Origin: a virus
DNA length: 64,000 bases
Virus record (IMG/VR): IMGVR_UViG_3300040856_003829
Span: 1 to 64,000 of that record
Reading direction: 5' to 3' (one strand)
The translations under genes and the position numbers were made by a program. Shown here in pieces: positions 8,889-17,988 of the stretch (positions are counted from its first letter, which is position 1; each line of letters begins with the position of its first letter). Below the pieces are notes generated by a model. It ran no database searches, was not told the origin of the DNA, and saw only the letters and a program-made list of their open reading frames with translations.

Positions 8889-9408
8889 GAAATTTACTCA
8901 TTTCTTTTCCGAGTTTGATACCTACTTCAGAATCTGTCGGATAATGAGCTCTTGCTATATTTCTTGATAGGGAAATGTCTTTAGATATTTGATCTAACTC
9001 ACTTTGCAATTCAGGGTAGTAATGAGACAAAAAATCACTAATTAGTTCACCTTGTGTTGAATGTCCAGACGGAAAAGACGGTGTACCCATACTATCCAAC
9101 TTTACAAGGTGTTTTTTATCAGTAAAGTCCCATGGTCTTGGTCGATCATAGAAATTTTTTAAATCCTTAATTATTGGGACACTGTCTTCTACTAATTTAT
9201 TCACAGTCTTTTCAGGAAACTTTATATTTTTTTTATCAAAAAGATCTTTAAAACAATTGATTACATCATCATTATATATGACATAATCTTTATTAAAAGG
9301 TAACGAATTTAGAACTTCAATCTCATTATCGAAATCTGGTGATCCGGTTTCTGGAAAACTAAGATCTTTAAATGAATCATAATTAAATTTTTTAAAAATA
9401 TTCCCCAT
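8875..9408 (-). CDS. PAP2-superfamily phosphatase
   Basis: 177 aa. The three catalytic motifs of the PAP2 / class A acid phosphatase superfamily are present in order: DLKNFYDRPRPW (basic RP motif), PSFPSGHS (PSGH) and SRNIARAHYPTD (SRxxxxxHxxxD with the nucleophilic His). There is no signal peptide or multi-pass membrane region, so it resembles the soluble vanadium-haloperoxidase-like members rather than membrane lipid phosphatases. The substrate cannot be told from sequence; phosphate release from nucleotides or sugars is possible. Confidence 0.85.
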   Translation of the reverse strand: MGNIFKKFNYDSFKDLSFPETGSPDFDNEIEVLNSLPFNKDYVIYNDDVINCFKDLFDKKNIKFPEKTVNKLVEDSVPIIKDLKNFYDRPRPWDFTDKKHLVKLDSMGTPSFPSGHSTQGELISDFLSHYYPELQSELDQISKDISLSRNIARAHYPTDSEVGIKLGKEMSKFLKQN

Positions 9409-9440
9409 TACTTTAAGAAAAAAATTACTAAGTTTAAATT

Positions 9441-9638
9441 ATGAATAACTATGATTTATTGATTATTTATTTTGGATCTGGATTGATAGTATGTGGTGTC
9501 TTGGATTTTTTTGTCTATCTCACAGGTAATAGACTAAACAATTCTGAAAGAATAACAATAATGGTTTTATGGCCCCTTATGTTATTAGTATTTATGTTTT
9601 CTTTTTTCTCTGGAATGTTTAATGATGACTCATTTTAA
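9441..9638 (+). CDS. Small two-helix membrane protein
   Basis: 65 aa with two hydrophobic helices (about residues 5-26 and 39-58) separated by TGNRLNNSERI, ending in the acidic NDDSF. It is transcribed divergently from the PAP2 gene and overlaps the end of the convergent 142-aa gene by 4 nt. No family recognised. Confidence 0.5.
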   Translation: MNNYDLLIIYFGSGLIVCGVLDFFVYLTGNRLNNSERITIMVLWPLMLLVFMFSFFSGMFNDDSF

Positions 9639-10063
9639 ACATTATTGAAAAAATAACTCAAAACATTATTTTTTAATGTATCACTTTCTAATTTGTTCAA
9701 ACCTTTCAACAGATGGTTCAAAACCTTTAACTTATCTTTACCCATAGTGATCACCTTATCTTTGTTCTTGTGCTCTTCATCTTTCCAGAAGTGCATTTTA
9801 CAAGAATCTCCATCAGTTTCGAAATTAGTAGTACCATTCGGAAGGTAGTCATCAGTCAAATCATATTGATCACCCATTAAAACAAATAAGTTTCTTAGAT
9901 CTTCATCAGTAACGTTATCTCTGGAAACTCCCTGATAACCCTTATTATTCATTTCAGGTGAGACATCAATTTGTTCTTTCAAATAATGTCTACTAGTGGC
10001 TTTTTTATGTAGATTCAAGATTTCGTCTCTCTCATTAAGTGTTGGTTTATATTCCTTTTTCAT
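9635..10063 (-). CDS. Putative capsid-cargo protein with processing-site leader
   Basis: 142 aa. The N-terminus KPTLNERDEILNLHKKATSR is an amphipathic helix followed by HYLKEQ, a hydrophobic-x-Glu site (L-K-E) at about residue 30. This is the leader style seen in the cargo candidates near the head genes. The remainder (DLRNLFVLMGDQYDLTDDYL, NFETDGDSCKMHFWKDEE) looks globular but unfamiliar. An ATATTTAT-type motif lies 15 nt upstream. Assignment to the virion is an inference from the leader. Confidence 0.5.
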   Translation of the reverse strand: MKKEYKPTLNERDEILNLHKKATSRHYLKEQIDVSPEMNNKGYQGVSRDNVTDEDLRNLFVLMGDQYDLTDDYLPNGTTNFETDGDSCKMHFWKDEEHKNKDKVITMGKDKLKVLNHLLKGLNKLESDTLKNNVLSYFFNNV

Positions 10064-10078
10064 TTTCTTTCTTTTTCA

Positions 10079-10086
10079 ATAAATAT
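10079..10086 (-). promoter_or_regulatory. ATATTTAT start-proximal motif (minus strand)
   Basis: Read on the minus strand, the octamer lies 15 nt before the ATG at 10063. Confidence 0.35.
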
Positions 10087-10568
10087 TACAAAGTTGGATA
10101 TTGTGTAAACCACTCTGGGGTAGATCTATTTTTCCACTTAGAAAAATCTTTCTTTTCACCGATATAATAATTTCTATAGGACTTAACCACAGAATCTACT
10201 TTATACTTTTCCGGCATTGCTTTTGGTGGATCTGTAAAATCTTCGTCAGGTAATTTCGGATAGTTAATAATACACCATTCGATCACATCTTGAGATTTAT
10301 GTCTTCTTCCGTATCTAAAAGTATACTCTTTTGACAACTCAAGACCTAATTCACACAACCAAAAATAGTTTGATAAATTTTTTCTCGCCCAAATAGCACA
10401 TGGATGATTTTTGTGTGATAATTTATAGGGAATATCTAAATCACTATTTACCATGTGATGAACTCCACAAAGTAGCTGTGCAGATTCTAAAATCATTTTT
10501 ACAACATGTTTATCGTTGTGATATTCAGCACATTTTTTTACGTCTTGATCGAGTACAAAGATGTTCAT
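10086..10568 (-). CDS. Conserved phage protein of unknown function
   Basis: 160 aa from the ATG at 10568. The longer open frame upstream only reads through the tRNA-Met gene. The N-terminus MNIFVLDQDVKKCAEYHNDKH, followed by VVKMILESAQLL, NHPCAIWARKNLSNYFWL and WKNRSTPEWF, forms a pattern I associate with a family common in T4-like and cyanophage genomes. Its function is not known to me, though a DNA-related enzyme has sometimes been suggested. His, Cys and Trp residues are well placed for a metal or nucleic-acid site. An ATATTTAT motif sits 4 nt before the start. Confidence 0.75.
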   Translation of the reverse strand: MNIFVLDQDVKKCAEYHNDKHVVKMILESAQLLCGVHHMVNSDLDIPYKLSHKNHPCAIWARKNLSNYFWLCELGLELSKEYTFRYGRRHKSQDVIEWCIINYPKLPDEDFTDPPKAMPEKYKVDSVVKSYRNYYIGEKKDFSKWKNRSTPEWFTQYPTL

Positions 10569-10572
10569 AATA

Positions 10573-10580
10573 ATAAATAT
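10573..10580 (-). promoter_or_regulatory. ATATTTAT start-proximal motif (minus strand)
   Basis: On the minus strand the octamer ends 4 nt before the ATG at 10568 and touches the 3' CCA end of tRNA-Met. Confidence 0.4.
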
Positions 10581-10655
10581 GGTGCGCCTGGTAGGACTTG
10601 AACCTACGACCAATTGATTATGAGTCAACTGCTCTGACCACTGAGCTACAAGCGC
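10580..10655 (-). tRNA. tRNA-Met (CAT), CCA encoded
   Basis: Cloverleaf with acceptor GCGCTTG/CAGGCGC, D arm GCTC...GAGC, anticodon loop CTCATAA and T arm GTAGG-TTCAAGT-CCTAC. The 3' end reads ACCA, the only tRNA here with CCA in the DNA. An Ile-CAT (lysidine) identity cannot be excluded from sequence. Confidence 0.93.
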
Positions 10656-10661
10656 ATTTTG

Positions 10662-10744
10662 CGGAGGATACTGGATTCGAACCAGTGCATCGTTACCGAT
10701 GACGGTTTAGCAAACCGCTCCATTAACCACTCTGGCAATCCTCC
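10662..10744 (-). tRNA. tRNA-Ser (GCT)
   Basis: Acceptor GGAGGAT/ATCCTCC, anticodon loop with GCT between GGTTT and AAACC, a long variable arm, and T arm CTGG-TTCGAAT-CCAG. CCA not encoded. Confidence 0.95.
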
Positions 10745-10884
10745 TTTGTTGTTAGTTCTTCTTCAATAATATCAATAATTAAATTGAAAATCAAATCTTC
10801 ATTAGAATTTTCGATAAATTCATGATTAAATGATTGAATAGAACTATTCAACTTTTTTTTGATATTTTCTCTATCTAACTTCAT
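10723..10884 (-). CDS. Small hypothetical protein overlapping the tRNA-Ser 5' end
   Basis: A 53-codon frame from ATG at 10884, starting MKLDRENIKKKLNSSIQSFN and with an acidic helical C-terminal half (LIFNLIIDIIEEELTTKEDC). Its last seven codons plus stop run into the tRNA-Ser gene, which is unusual. Its ATG overlaps the TGA of the upstream 37-aa frame (ATGA), supporting translational coupling. It may be a chance frame. Confidence 0.35.
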   Translation of the reverse strand: MKLDRENIKKKLNSSIQSFNHEFIENSNEDLIFNLIIDIIEEELTTKEDCQSG

Positions 10885-10994
10885 ACAAAATTGAAAATTA
10901 AATTGATGATGATCATTAAGAAAATACCCACAAAACCTACAAACGTCATCTTATTACTAAATTCTGTTTGACTTTTTCGTCTACCTTGATTCAT
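10881..10994 (-). CDS. Very small membrane protein (37 aa)
   Basis: ATG at 10994, TGA at 10881-10883. A basic N-terminus (MNQGRRKSQTEFSNK) followed by one hydrophobic helix (TFVGFVGIFLMIIINLIFNFV). The basic-then-hydrophobic design and the ATGA overlap with the next frame support a real gene, but length is too small for certainty. Confidence 0.4.
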   Translation of the reverse strand: MNQGRRKSQTEFSNKMTFVGFVGIFLMIIINLIFNFV

Positions 10995-11007
10995 ATAACA
11001 AATATAA

Positions 11008-11454
11008 TCAATTATTCCTAGAATTACTACTATTTCTTGGTTTTTTTTCTACCGATGGTGAATTAGGTCTCGTTGTAGACCCCACACCTCTCTGTCCGTT
11101 TATATCTCTTGTCTTATATTCATTTGGACCTAAAGTATTACCATATTGATCTTTATTACGACTATTTTCAATATTTTGACCAGACCAAATAGATGGTCTT
11201 TTAGATATTGTAACGTTTTGAGGTTTCGTTTCAGGATTTATATAGTAATAATTGTATTGGTTTCCATAATAAGGGGTAAATCTATTATAACCCCAATAAT
11301 ATGGTGATACATTGTTACCACTATTGTCAAAAAATGTGTAATTATTTGGTAAATCACAATTAAAATCAGAGTATAATTCGTCACATTGATAAGTCATCAA
11401 TTCAGGATTTATACATCCAATCAGTAATGGAAATAAGTAAAATAGTTTTTTCAT
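11008..11454 (-). CDS. Putative lipoprotein, Asn/Tyr-rich
   Basis: 148 aa. A lipoprotein signal ([14 protein letters not shown]) gives a lipid-modified Cys at residue 14. The mature part is rich in Tyr, Asn and Pro ([20 protein letters not shown]) with a disordered basic tail. It overlaps the stop of the giant Cys-repeat protein upstream by 4 nt, so it is likely made with it and displayed at a membrane. No family recognised. Confidence 0.6.
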   Translation of the reverse strand: MKKLFYLFPLLIGCINPELMTYQCDELYSDFNCDLPNNYTFFDNSGNNVSPYYWGYNRFTPYYGNQYNYYYINPETKPQNVTISKRPSIWSGQNIENSRNKDQYGNTLGPNEYKTRDINGQRGVGSTTRPNSPSVEKKPRNSSNSRNN

Positions 11455-14400
11455 CGGAAAACAGTTATGTGACCTACTTTACGAACGTCTTTAATAGGTT
11501 CATAAGTACGACCTCTTATTATATAAGTATAAACTCCATCAGATACATAATACTCACCTCCTTGAAAACTTATATCCCAATAATCTGCGGGATTATTTGT
11601 TTCCCAAACTTTATTACCCCAACGATTAAATATAATCACTTCCCAAAAAAACCAACACTCTTCAGGGGTAACTGGGAACCATACATCATTAACTCCATCA
11701 TTATTAGGGGTAACAGTATTGGGAACATAAAGAGGTGGATCATCACATTCATATTCACATGATCCATCATTAACAATTGCCCATTCTTCATAATTCAAAG
11801 CTTCTGGATCAGTACAACCAGAACAAGTTGAGTTGTTTCCTCCACATATACCACATAAATCATATTCGTTGAAGTTACAATCACAATCACCTTCAGGTAT
11901 ATTATAACAACCACATTCATATATTGCTCCGGGACCTCCACAAATACCACATTCATCTAAAACGTTCCCATCACAATCACAAGCACCTTCCGGTATATCA
12001 TCACATCCACATTCATAGATAGCCCCTGGACCGTCACACACTCCACATTCGTCTAAAACATTTCCATTACAATCACAATCACCTTCAGGTATATCATTAC
12101 AACCACATTCGTATATTGCTCCTGGTCCATTACATACTCCACATTCGTCCAAAACCGCATCACCACCACATTCACCTAAACAATCAGGATATTCACAACT
12201 ACCATCTTCTACATTAGCTTTAGAGTTATAATTACAAGCTGTTGGGTCTGTACATCCAGATTCGAATGGAACACAAGAACCATCATCACAGGTTGCATTT
12301 GGATCATAATTGAAAAAATTTGGATCAGTACAACCTTCGATACATTCAACTGTAACAATAATGAAATACTCACCGAAATTATTGGTGAAATTCAATTCAT
12401 TAAGATTATTATTACCTAAAACATCAATTACGTTTATTTGTAACAATCCCAGAGGAAAATCATTAGGATCTGTACTGAATTGAATTGTAATTTCTTGACC
12501 TGGATTCAGATTATTACCACAATATATATTTCCTAAAGTAACTTCATCAACACAAAAAGAAGTTGCGACTGCATCCCCTACATTTGTCAATGTTAATGAC
12601 CAATCAATCATCGGATCACAAATAAATTGTGTACAATATTGAGTATTTGTTAATGATGTAATTTCAATATCAGGATAATCATATTCACAACTTCCATCAT
12701 CTAAATTTGCGTTTGGGTCATAATTATTTGCAATTGGATCTGTACAACCTAGGTATTCACAACTTCCATCATCTACGTTTGCGTTAGGATCATAATTATC
12801 TGCAACATCATCAGTACAACCCAAAAATTCACAAAAATCTTCACAGGTCGCATTAGGATTAAAATTAGACGCTAAAGGATCCATACAACCTAGAATACAA
12901 ACAGGAGGTGCTGGGAGGACTATACAGTACTGATTGTTTGATGAATTAATATCATCAAAATTTACAACATCCATATCAACACATAGAGTATCACCTTCTT
13001 GCCAAGTTAATTCTTGGTTTATAGTATTTATTACATTTGATACTCCTGGTTCAAGGATAAAATCAAGAAAATCTTGACCTAATCCGTAAACTGAATTGAC
13101 ACTTGTAAATGTATCAGTTGAATGCTGATAAGAATAGTTTTCAATCGGTAAATCTCCGACATTAGTATATTGAACATGAAATCTAATTCCTGGTGAACAA
13201 CTATCACCAGAATTAAAGATATTACAACTCGAATTTACAACCCAGACACTGTCCACTTGTATATCGTAATACAAACAACTACCATCATCTTCCTCGGCAT
13301 TCGGATTATAATTTTCAGCATTTACATCGGTACAACCTGGAATTAGACATGGATCCCAAATAAAATCTTCAGGTGATGTGAATATTAAAGTATCATTCGA
13401 ATTATTATTATCAAACGGAACTACATTATTTACTACAAACATTATTTCTGTAATCTCACCGAAAATAAAATTATTTTCAGGATTAATTGGGATATAAGCA
13501 AAGTCTTGAAAATCACCTGGTGGAATTTCTAACCAATAAAAATCTTCAGTATCGTAATCATATGTATTTACTAATGTATTATTAATATGTAATTCTACCG
13601 AGTATGAATCTGCTGTCACATCTCCCTCATTAATTAGTGAATAAGAAGGATCAAATCTCCATTGATTTGGTGGAAGACCTTCATAATTACAATCCCAACC
13701 AATTGATATATTACTGAAAGTTAAATCTGTATAAATACATGACCCATCGTCTACCTCAACCCATGGATAGTAGTTATATGCGTTAGGATCTGTACAACCT
13801 TCAGTCAGACATTGAGCGTATAAAATACCTTCTGTACCAATTTGAATTGTATTATCAGAACCCGGTATTTCACCATCAATACCAGAAAGAACTGCAGTTA
13901 TATTTTGTAAAGGAATATCGAAGTCGAAGTCTGAAGCCCATAGAGTATCATTATACTGATACTGAAACACAAAATTAGGTAAAATTAATTCATTAAAAGT
14001 TTCACTATAAAGTACTCCTTCGTCAGTATTATAGTACAAAGTAACAGTGAATTCGTCGAATGAAACATCACCAAAGTTATGGATATTAAATGATGGTATG
14101 AAAAACCAATCTAATGTATCTACAACATTAGCTACACATCCATATTGCATTTGTATATAAGGTATTGCACCATCGATCTCGAAACAATCACCTAATTGGT
14201 ATATATTGTTGTAAGGTGTAATGTCGGGATAAGTGTAACCATTATCGTATTGATCAATACAATTATCTTCACCATCGTTAAAACCATAAATTGAATTCGA
14301 ACAATTTATTTGCCAAATTGCAAGTTGAAGACATCCAGTATCAAAATAACCTAGACTATCAACTGTGTTTAAACATGAATCATTGAATGCCCCTACAACA

Positions 14401-14774
14401 AAAGCATCATCTAAATGAAAAATCAGAGTATCTCCAGTATTGAGTAAACCATCCTCACCTAGATATGCAGTACTATCATTCCATAAAGGAGTATTAGGAA
14501 AATAATTTTGTAATACAAATCCTGGATAATTATATGCCCCAGGTAATCCACAAGCAAATTCATCCTGTTGTAAATCTTGAGACGTAAAACTTAGTATAAA
14601 AGAATCTATAACGTCATCAGTCAAATCATTTGGATTACAACCAAATCCATTATTTACTGCTATGGTGATCTCTAATGTCTCCACATCGTAGTTAAGTATT
14701 TCTAAGTCACACTGAGCATAGTTGCTACTTACAATTGAAAAAATTGCAAGTAATGTAAGTAATATATTTTTCAT
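11451..14774 (-). CDS. Giant secreted Cys-repeat protein with gliding-motility / T9SS type B tail
   Basis: 1107 aa with a signal peptide ([21 protein letters not shown]). Beta-sandwich-like segments alternate with about eight units of the GCTDPxAxNY...DDGSC type found in the protein at 758-4138. A run of EGF-like [19 protein letters not shown] repeats follows. The C-terminus ([51 protein letters not shown]) is the gliding-motility-associated C-terminal domain, a T9SS type B sorting signal that tethers proteins to the surface of Bacteroidota. Function unknown; a phage-encoded surface adhesin or coat for the infected cell is an inference. Confidence 0.87.
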   Translation of the reverse strand: MKNILLTLLAIFSIVSSNYAQCDLEILNYDVETLEITIAVNNGFGCNPNDLTDDVIDSFILSFTSQDLQQDEFACGLPGAYNYPGFVLQNYFPNTPLWNDSTAYLGEDGLLNTGDTLIFHLDDAFVVGAFNDSCLNTVDSLGYFDTGCLQLAIWQINCSNSIYGFNDGEDNCIDQYDNGYTYPDITPYNNIYQLGDCFEIDGAIPYIQMQYGCVANVVDTLDWFFIPSFNIHNFGDVSFDEFTVTLYYNTDEGVLYSETFNELILPNFVFQYQYNDTLWASDFDFDIPLQNITAVLSGIDGEIPGSDNTIQIGTEGILYAQCLTEGCTDPNAYNYYPWVEVDDGSCIYTDLTFSNISIGWDCNYEGLPPNQWRFDPSYSLINEGDVTADSYSVELHINNTLVNTYDYDTEDFYWLEIPPGDFQDFAYIPINPENNFIFGEITEIMFVVNNVVPFDNNNSNDTLIFTSPEDFIWDPCLIPGCTDVNAENYNPNAEEDDGSCLYYDIQVDSVWVVNSSCNIFNSGDSCSPGIRFHVQYTNVGDLPIENYSYQHSTDTFTSVNSVYGLGQDFLDFILEPGVSNVINTINQELTWQEGDTLCVDMDVVNFDDINSSNNQYCIVLPAPPVCILGCMDPLASNFNPNATCEDFCEFLGCTDDVADNYDPNANVDDGSCEYLGCTDPIANNYDPNANLDDGSCEYDYPDIEITSLTNTQYCTQFICDPMIDWSLTLTNVGDAVATSFCVDEVTLGNIYCGNNLNPGQEITIQFSTDPNDFPLGLLQINVIDVLGNNNLNELNFTNNFGEYFIIVTVECIEGCTDPNFFNYDPNATCDDGSCVPFESGCTDPTACNYNSKANVEDGSCEYPDCLGECGGDAVLDECGVCNGPGAIYECGCNDIPEGDCDCNGNVLDECGVCDGPGAIYECGCDDIPEGACDCDGNVLDECGICGGPGAIYECGCYNIPEGDCDCNFNEYDLCGICGGNNSTCSGCTDPEALNYEEWAIVNDGSCEYECDDPPLYVPNTVTPNNDGVNDVWFPVTPEECWFFWEVIIFNRWGNKVWETNNPADYWDISFQGGEYYVSDGVYTYIIRGRTYEPIKDVRKVGHITVFR

Positions 14775-14777
14775 TTT

Positions 14778-15128
14778 TTAAAGTTCTTCAATCCGTTTGG
14801 CCTTATCATCAATTACAAGGTCAAAGTGCGGTTTCGGATTTGGTGAGGTTCCTGTAACCAAATCGTGATACTTGCACCCCCACCCGTCTAATTGCTTCTT
14901 AGTATATTCTGTATAATCATAACCAGAAATTGATCCTCTTGCAGTCCAATAAACTATTTTCCAACCACTATCATAGAGTCTATTTATTTTATCGATGTTC
15001 TCCCTAATAGGTCTTGCTAAATCGTATTTCCTAATACTCTTGTAATCGCAGATAGTTTCGTCAATATCTACGAGTGCGGTTTTTTGTTTACCTGATGAGG
15101 TAAATCTTTCTGATATATGAAAATTCAT
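14778..15128 (-). CDS. HAD-superfamily phosphatase
   Basis: 116 aa, compact. HAD motif I is VDIDETIC (nucleophile plus acid/base Asp), motif II is the Thr of VYWTARG, and motif IV is DLVIDDKA. The short length and the YWTARG pattern resemble small HAD enzymes found in polysaccharide gene clusters, and a sugar operon lies just upstream on the same strand. Two tRNAs separate it from that operon, so coupling is uncertain. Substrate unknown. Confidence 0.75.
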   Translation of the reverse strand: MNFHISERFTSSGKQKTALVDIDETICDYKSIRKYDLARPIRENIDKINRLYDSGWKIVYWTARGSISGYDYTEYTKKQLDGWGCKYHDLVTGTSPNPKPHFDLVIDDKAKRIEEL

Positions 15129-15191
15129 TGTTTTCGTTTTTACAAGAATAATTACTTAATCCCATAAAATCAATATACCTTAAAAAAAAAG

Positions 15192-15273
15192 TGCCCACGA
15201 AAGGACTCGAACCTTCACGTCTTTCGACACTAGTGCCTAAAACTAGCGTGTCTACCAATTCCACCACATGGGC
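15192..15273 (-). tRNA. tRNA-Leu (TAG)
   Basis: Acceptor GCCCATG/CGTGGGC, anticodon stem CTAGT/ACTAG with loop TTTAGGC, a long variable arm, and a T arm with TTCGAGT. Reads CUA. CCA not encoded. Confidence 0.94.
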
Positions 15274-15278
15274 ATTTG

Positions 15279-15352
15279 CGCTTCCTCTAGGGCTTGAACC
15301 TAGGACCCTCTGATTAACAGTCAGATGCTCTAACCAACTGAGCTAAGGAAGC
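15279..15352 (-). tRNA. tRNA-Asn (GTT)
   Basis: Acceptor GCTTCCT/AGGAAGC, D arm GCTC...GAGC, anticodon loop CTGTTAA, and T arm CTAGG-TTCAAGC-CCTAG. CCA not encoded. Confidence 0.95.
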
Positions 15353-15361
15353 TTAATAAAA

Positions 15362-16468
15362 TTAAAATTCATTAATTTTATCACACAAGTAATCTATCTC
15401 TTTATCAGACATAAATGGATGTATAGGTAAACTAACCATTTTTTTACTAAATGTCAAAGATCTAGTATTACTTTTTTCCACAATATCTTTATATGGATCC
15501 ATTTCTTCTATACAGATTGGATAATGTAACCCCCACTGTATCTTACATTCATCTAAATGTTTGGTAAATTCTTCTCTATCATCCACCAAAATGGGATATA
15601 TGTGATGTACTGGTTTACAGTGTTCAGGTGTAGTCGGTAAAGTCACCTTATCATTGTTAATTTTTTCTTCGAATTTTGACACTACTAGTCTTCTGGACTC
15701 ATTCCATGCCTCAATGTATTTTAATTTTTCATCTAAAATAATAGCTTGAAGAGTATCCATTCTATGATTACTACCTTTTATTTCGTGTACATATTTTTTT
15801 ACTGATCCTAAATTCCGTAATCTGAGAAGTCTTTGATAGATTTTCTCGTCATTTGTAGTTATAATCCCAGCATCACCAGCTGCACCTAAATTTTTTCCAG
15901 GATACAATGAAAATGCCGATACTTCTCCAAAACTACCTGTTGGTTGATCTTTCCAGGTTGCACCATGAGATTGTGACGAATCTTCAATCATTAAACAATT
16001 ATATTTAGATTTTAATTCCATCATTTTATCCATATTACATGTGTAACCATAAAGATGTACTGGAACTAAAACTATATGATCATAATTTGTTCTATTTTTC
16101 ATTAGAAATTCATTTAAAAGATCGGTATCCATTTGATGATAGATATCACAATCGATAAGTTTGAAATCTGCTTCAGGATATGCCTGTTCAGGTCCGAAAA
16201 GTGATGCCACATATGTATTCGCAGGAATAACAAAACATATATTACCTTTCAAATCTAATGACTGAGCAGATAATTTTAGTGCATCAGTACCATTTGAAAC
16301 TCCAACAGCATACTTAGTCCCTACATAATTAGAAAAATTAGTCTCAAAACTTTTTACTTGTTCACCTAAAATAAAGTTTGAACGTTCAAATAAATTATCG
16401 AGACCTTCCAGTGTTTTTTCCTTTATTGCTAACCATTGTTTGTTTAAATCGTTAAATTTTACAATCAT
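15362..16468 (-). CDS. DegT/DnrJ/EryC1/StrS-family sugar aminotransferase
   Basis: 368 aa, normal family length. PLP fold features: VGVSNGTDALKLS near residues 53-65, VPVHLYGYTCNMD, the cofactor-binding IEDSSQSHGA, and the Schiff-base lysine in SLYPGKNLGAAGDAG, followed by the RLRNLGS and SNHRMDTLQAIIL motifs. Such enzymes transfer an amino group to keto-sugar nucleotides. It is the last gene of a five-gene sugar-modification operon. With the neighbouring formyltransferase it suggests an N-formylated amino sugar, as in FdtB/QdtB-type pathways; the exact sugar is not determined. Confidence 0.92.
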   Translation of the reverse strand: MIVKFNDLNKQWLAIKEKTLEGLDNLFERSNFILGEQVKSFETNFSNYVGTKYAVGVSNGTDALKLSAQSLDLKGNICFVIPANTYVASLFGPEQAYPEADFKLIDCDIYHQMDTDLLNEFLMKNRTNYDHIVLVPVHLYGYTCNMDKMMELKSKYNCLMIEDSSQSHGATWKDQPTGSFGEVSAFSLYPGKNLGAAGDAGIITTNDEKIYQRLLRLRNLGSVKKYVHEIKGSNHRMDTLQAIILDEKLKYIEAWNESRRLVVSKFEEKINNDKVTLPTTPEHCKPVHHIYPILVDDREEFTKHLDECKIQWGLHYPICIEEMDPYKDIVEKSNTRSLTFSKKMVSLPIHPFMSDKEIDYLCDKINEF

Positions 16469-16486
16469 TTTATTAAGTTTAAATTT

Positions 16487-17359
16487 TTATCGAGATTCTA
16501 AATTATTAATAATGTCTAAAGTAAGTTTTCGATTTTCAGCGAAATCGAAATTACTATCTAAGAATACATTTATACTACGCTCTAGTGGAGAATAACTGTC
16601 ATAGGTTACTTGTTTACCATTTAATTCTAGAATAGATTTTGAATCATCCCAAAACAAAAAAGATCCATCATAAAACTCTATTACATAGTCTCTATTTTTT
16701 TTACCAAATTCCCAACTAGTATTTATTTGAACAGAGGTTTGTTGTGAGTTAGTAGAATCATCAAAAACCAGTAGACCTATACTACTATCGTTTTGAGTTG
16801 AGTATTCCCATCTTTTGAAGTCAATCCATTTTATTTCAGATGGGTCACTTTCAAACCAGTGAAGTGCAATTGATAAATCATGTGATGAAAGATCAAGTTT
16901 AGCATCAACGTCAAATCTTTGTGGTCCATAATTTAATCGATTACATATGATAGTTTTAGGGTTCCCTTTTTCTTTGAATATTTCTTTTATCTTATTGACT
17001 GCAGGGTTAAAAGTGAAAATCCAATCTACAAAAATTTTTGTGTCATAAGTATCACATAAACTATATAGAACTTCAGTAGATGATATATTATTAGTAAGTG
17101 GTTTTTCACAAAAGATATCTATTTTATTTTCCACAAAAAACTTACACACTTCGAAGTGTGTTGATGTAGGTGTAATTACAAATACCTTATCTCGGTCTAA
17201 TAAATCTTCTAATTGTGAAGTCACAGGGAATTTAAAACCTAATGTTCCCCAATCAATTTCACACTTATCAAAAATTTTTATATCCTCATAACCTAAGTTA
17301 ACTAAATTTTTAAGTATAATTTTACCCCAATAACCTAAACCAACGATTCCAATTTTCAT
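16487..17359 (-). CDS. Gfo/Idh/MocA-family oxidoreductase
   Basis: 290 aa, slightly short for the family. The N-terminal Rossmann fold starts IGIVGLGYWGKIILKNL (GxGxxG-type NAD(P) motif), followed by VFVITPTSTHFEV and the family signature FCEKPLTNN. The C-terminal half carries SSHDLSIALHWF, where an Asp-His-type pair would sit near the substrate. It probably reduces or oxidises a nucleotide sugar before transamination by the adjacent DegT enzyme, 18 nt downstream. Confidence 0.88.
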   Translation of the reverse strand: MKIGIVGLGYWGKIILKNLVNLGYEDIKIFDKCEIDWGTLGFKFPVTSQLEDLLDRDKVFVITPTSTHFEVCKFFVENKIDIFCEKPLTNNISSTEVLYSLCDTYDTKIFVDWIFTFNPAVNKIKEIFKEKGNPKTIICNRLNYGPQRFDVDAKLDLSSHDLSIALHWFESDPSEIKWIDFKRWEYSTQNDSSIGLLVFDDSTNSQQTSVQINTSWEFGKKNRDYVIEFYDGSFLFWDDSKSILELNGKQVTYDSYSPLERSINVFLDSNFDFAENRKLTLDIINNLESR

Positions 17360-17370
17360 ATCAATAAATT

Positions 17371-17988
17371 TTACCTTTTAAAATCAGATCTATTACCAAG
17401 ATCCTTTATTTCTTTATTCGAATAATAACTAGACTCTGATTCGTTTTGAATCAATGAATTATCATAGGCATATTCTATTTTACTTATAACGTCTTTGAAT
17501 AGTAACCAACCATAATCAAGCGATTTACGATATACGTCACCAACTTCTTCTATTTCTGGGTATATAGGATAGGTAAGTTTTCCGATTATAGGTCCATCAT
17601 CGATTCCTTCCGTTATTTCATGGATTGTTATTCCATGATATCTCTCATTATTTTTGAGAGCCCAATTTATAGGTCTCACACCTCTATACTTCGGAAGAGG
17701 TGCATTATGTAAATTTATAATTTTTTCACATTTATCGATAAACTCTTTTTTGATTATTTTACCATAAAAAATTGAAATACCTAAATCGAATTTATGGTTT
17801 TCGTCTAAATCTCTAAAATCTCCTGATTCTATGTAAGGTACTTTATTTTCTATACACCAATTTTGTAAAGATCCTGTCCATGTCGGTTCAGGTTTATCAG
17901 GTATGACTAAAGATAGATTAAAGTTTTCTTTACAGTATTCGGCAACTTTAATACTCAAATCACCTTTACCTAATAATACTACATTCAT
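17371..17988 (-). CDS. Formyltransferase (methionyl-tRNA / sugar N-formyltransferase fold)
   Basis: 205 aa. The core of the formyl-transfer domain is present: IINLHNAPLPKYRGVRPINWAL with the catalytic Asn-x-His, then YHGITIHEITEGIDDGPII with the conserved Asp. This is the single-domain form lacking the tRNA-binding C-terminal domain of Fmt, and it lies inside a nucleotide-sugar operon, so a sugar amine is the likely substrate. N10-formyl-THF would be the donor. It overlaps the glycosyltransferase stop by 4 nt. Confidence 0.87.
   Translation of the reverse strand: MNVVLLGKGDLSIKVAEYCKENFNLSLVIPDKPEPTWTGSLQNWCIENKVPYIESGDFRDLDENHKFDLGISIFYGKIIKKEFIDKCEKIINLHNAPLPKYRGVRPINWALKNNERYHGITIHEITEGIDDGPIIGKLTYPIYPEIEEVGDVYRKSLDYGWLLFKDVISKIEYAYDNSLIQNESESSYYSNKEIKDLGNRSDFKR

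Noticed and set aside
10569-10628. N-terminal extension of the conserved phage protein at 10086-10568
   Set aside because: The extra 20 codons translate tRNA-Met; the ATG at 10568 gives the conserved N-terminus.
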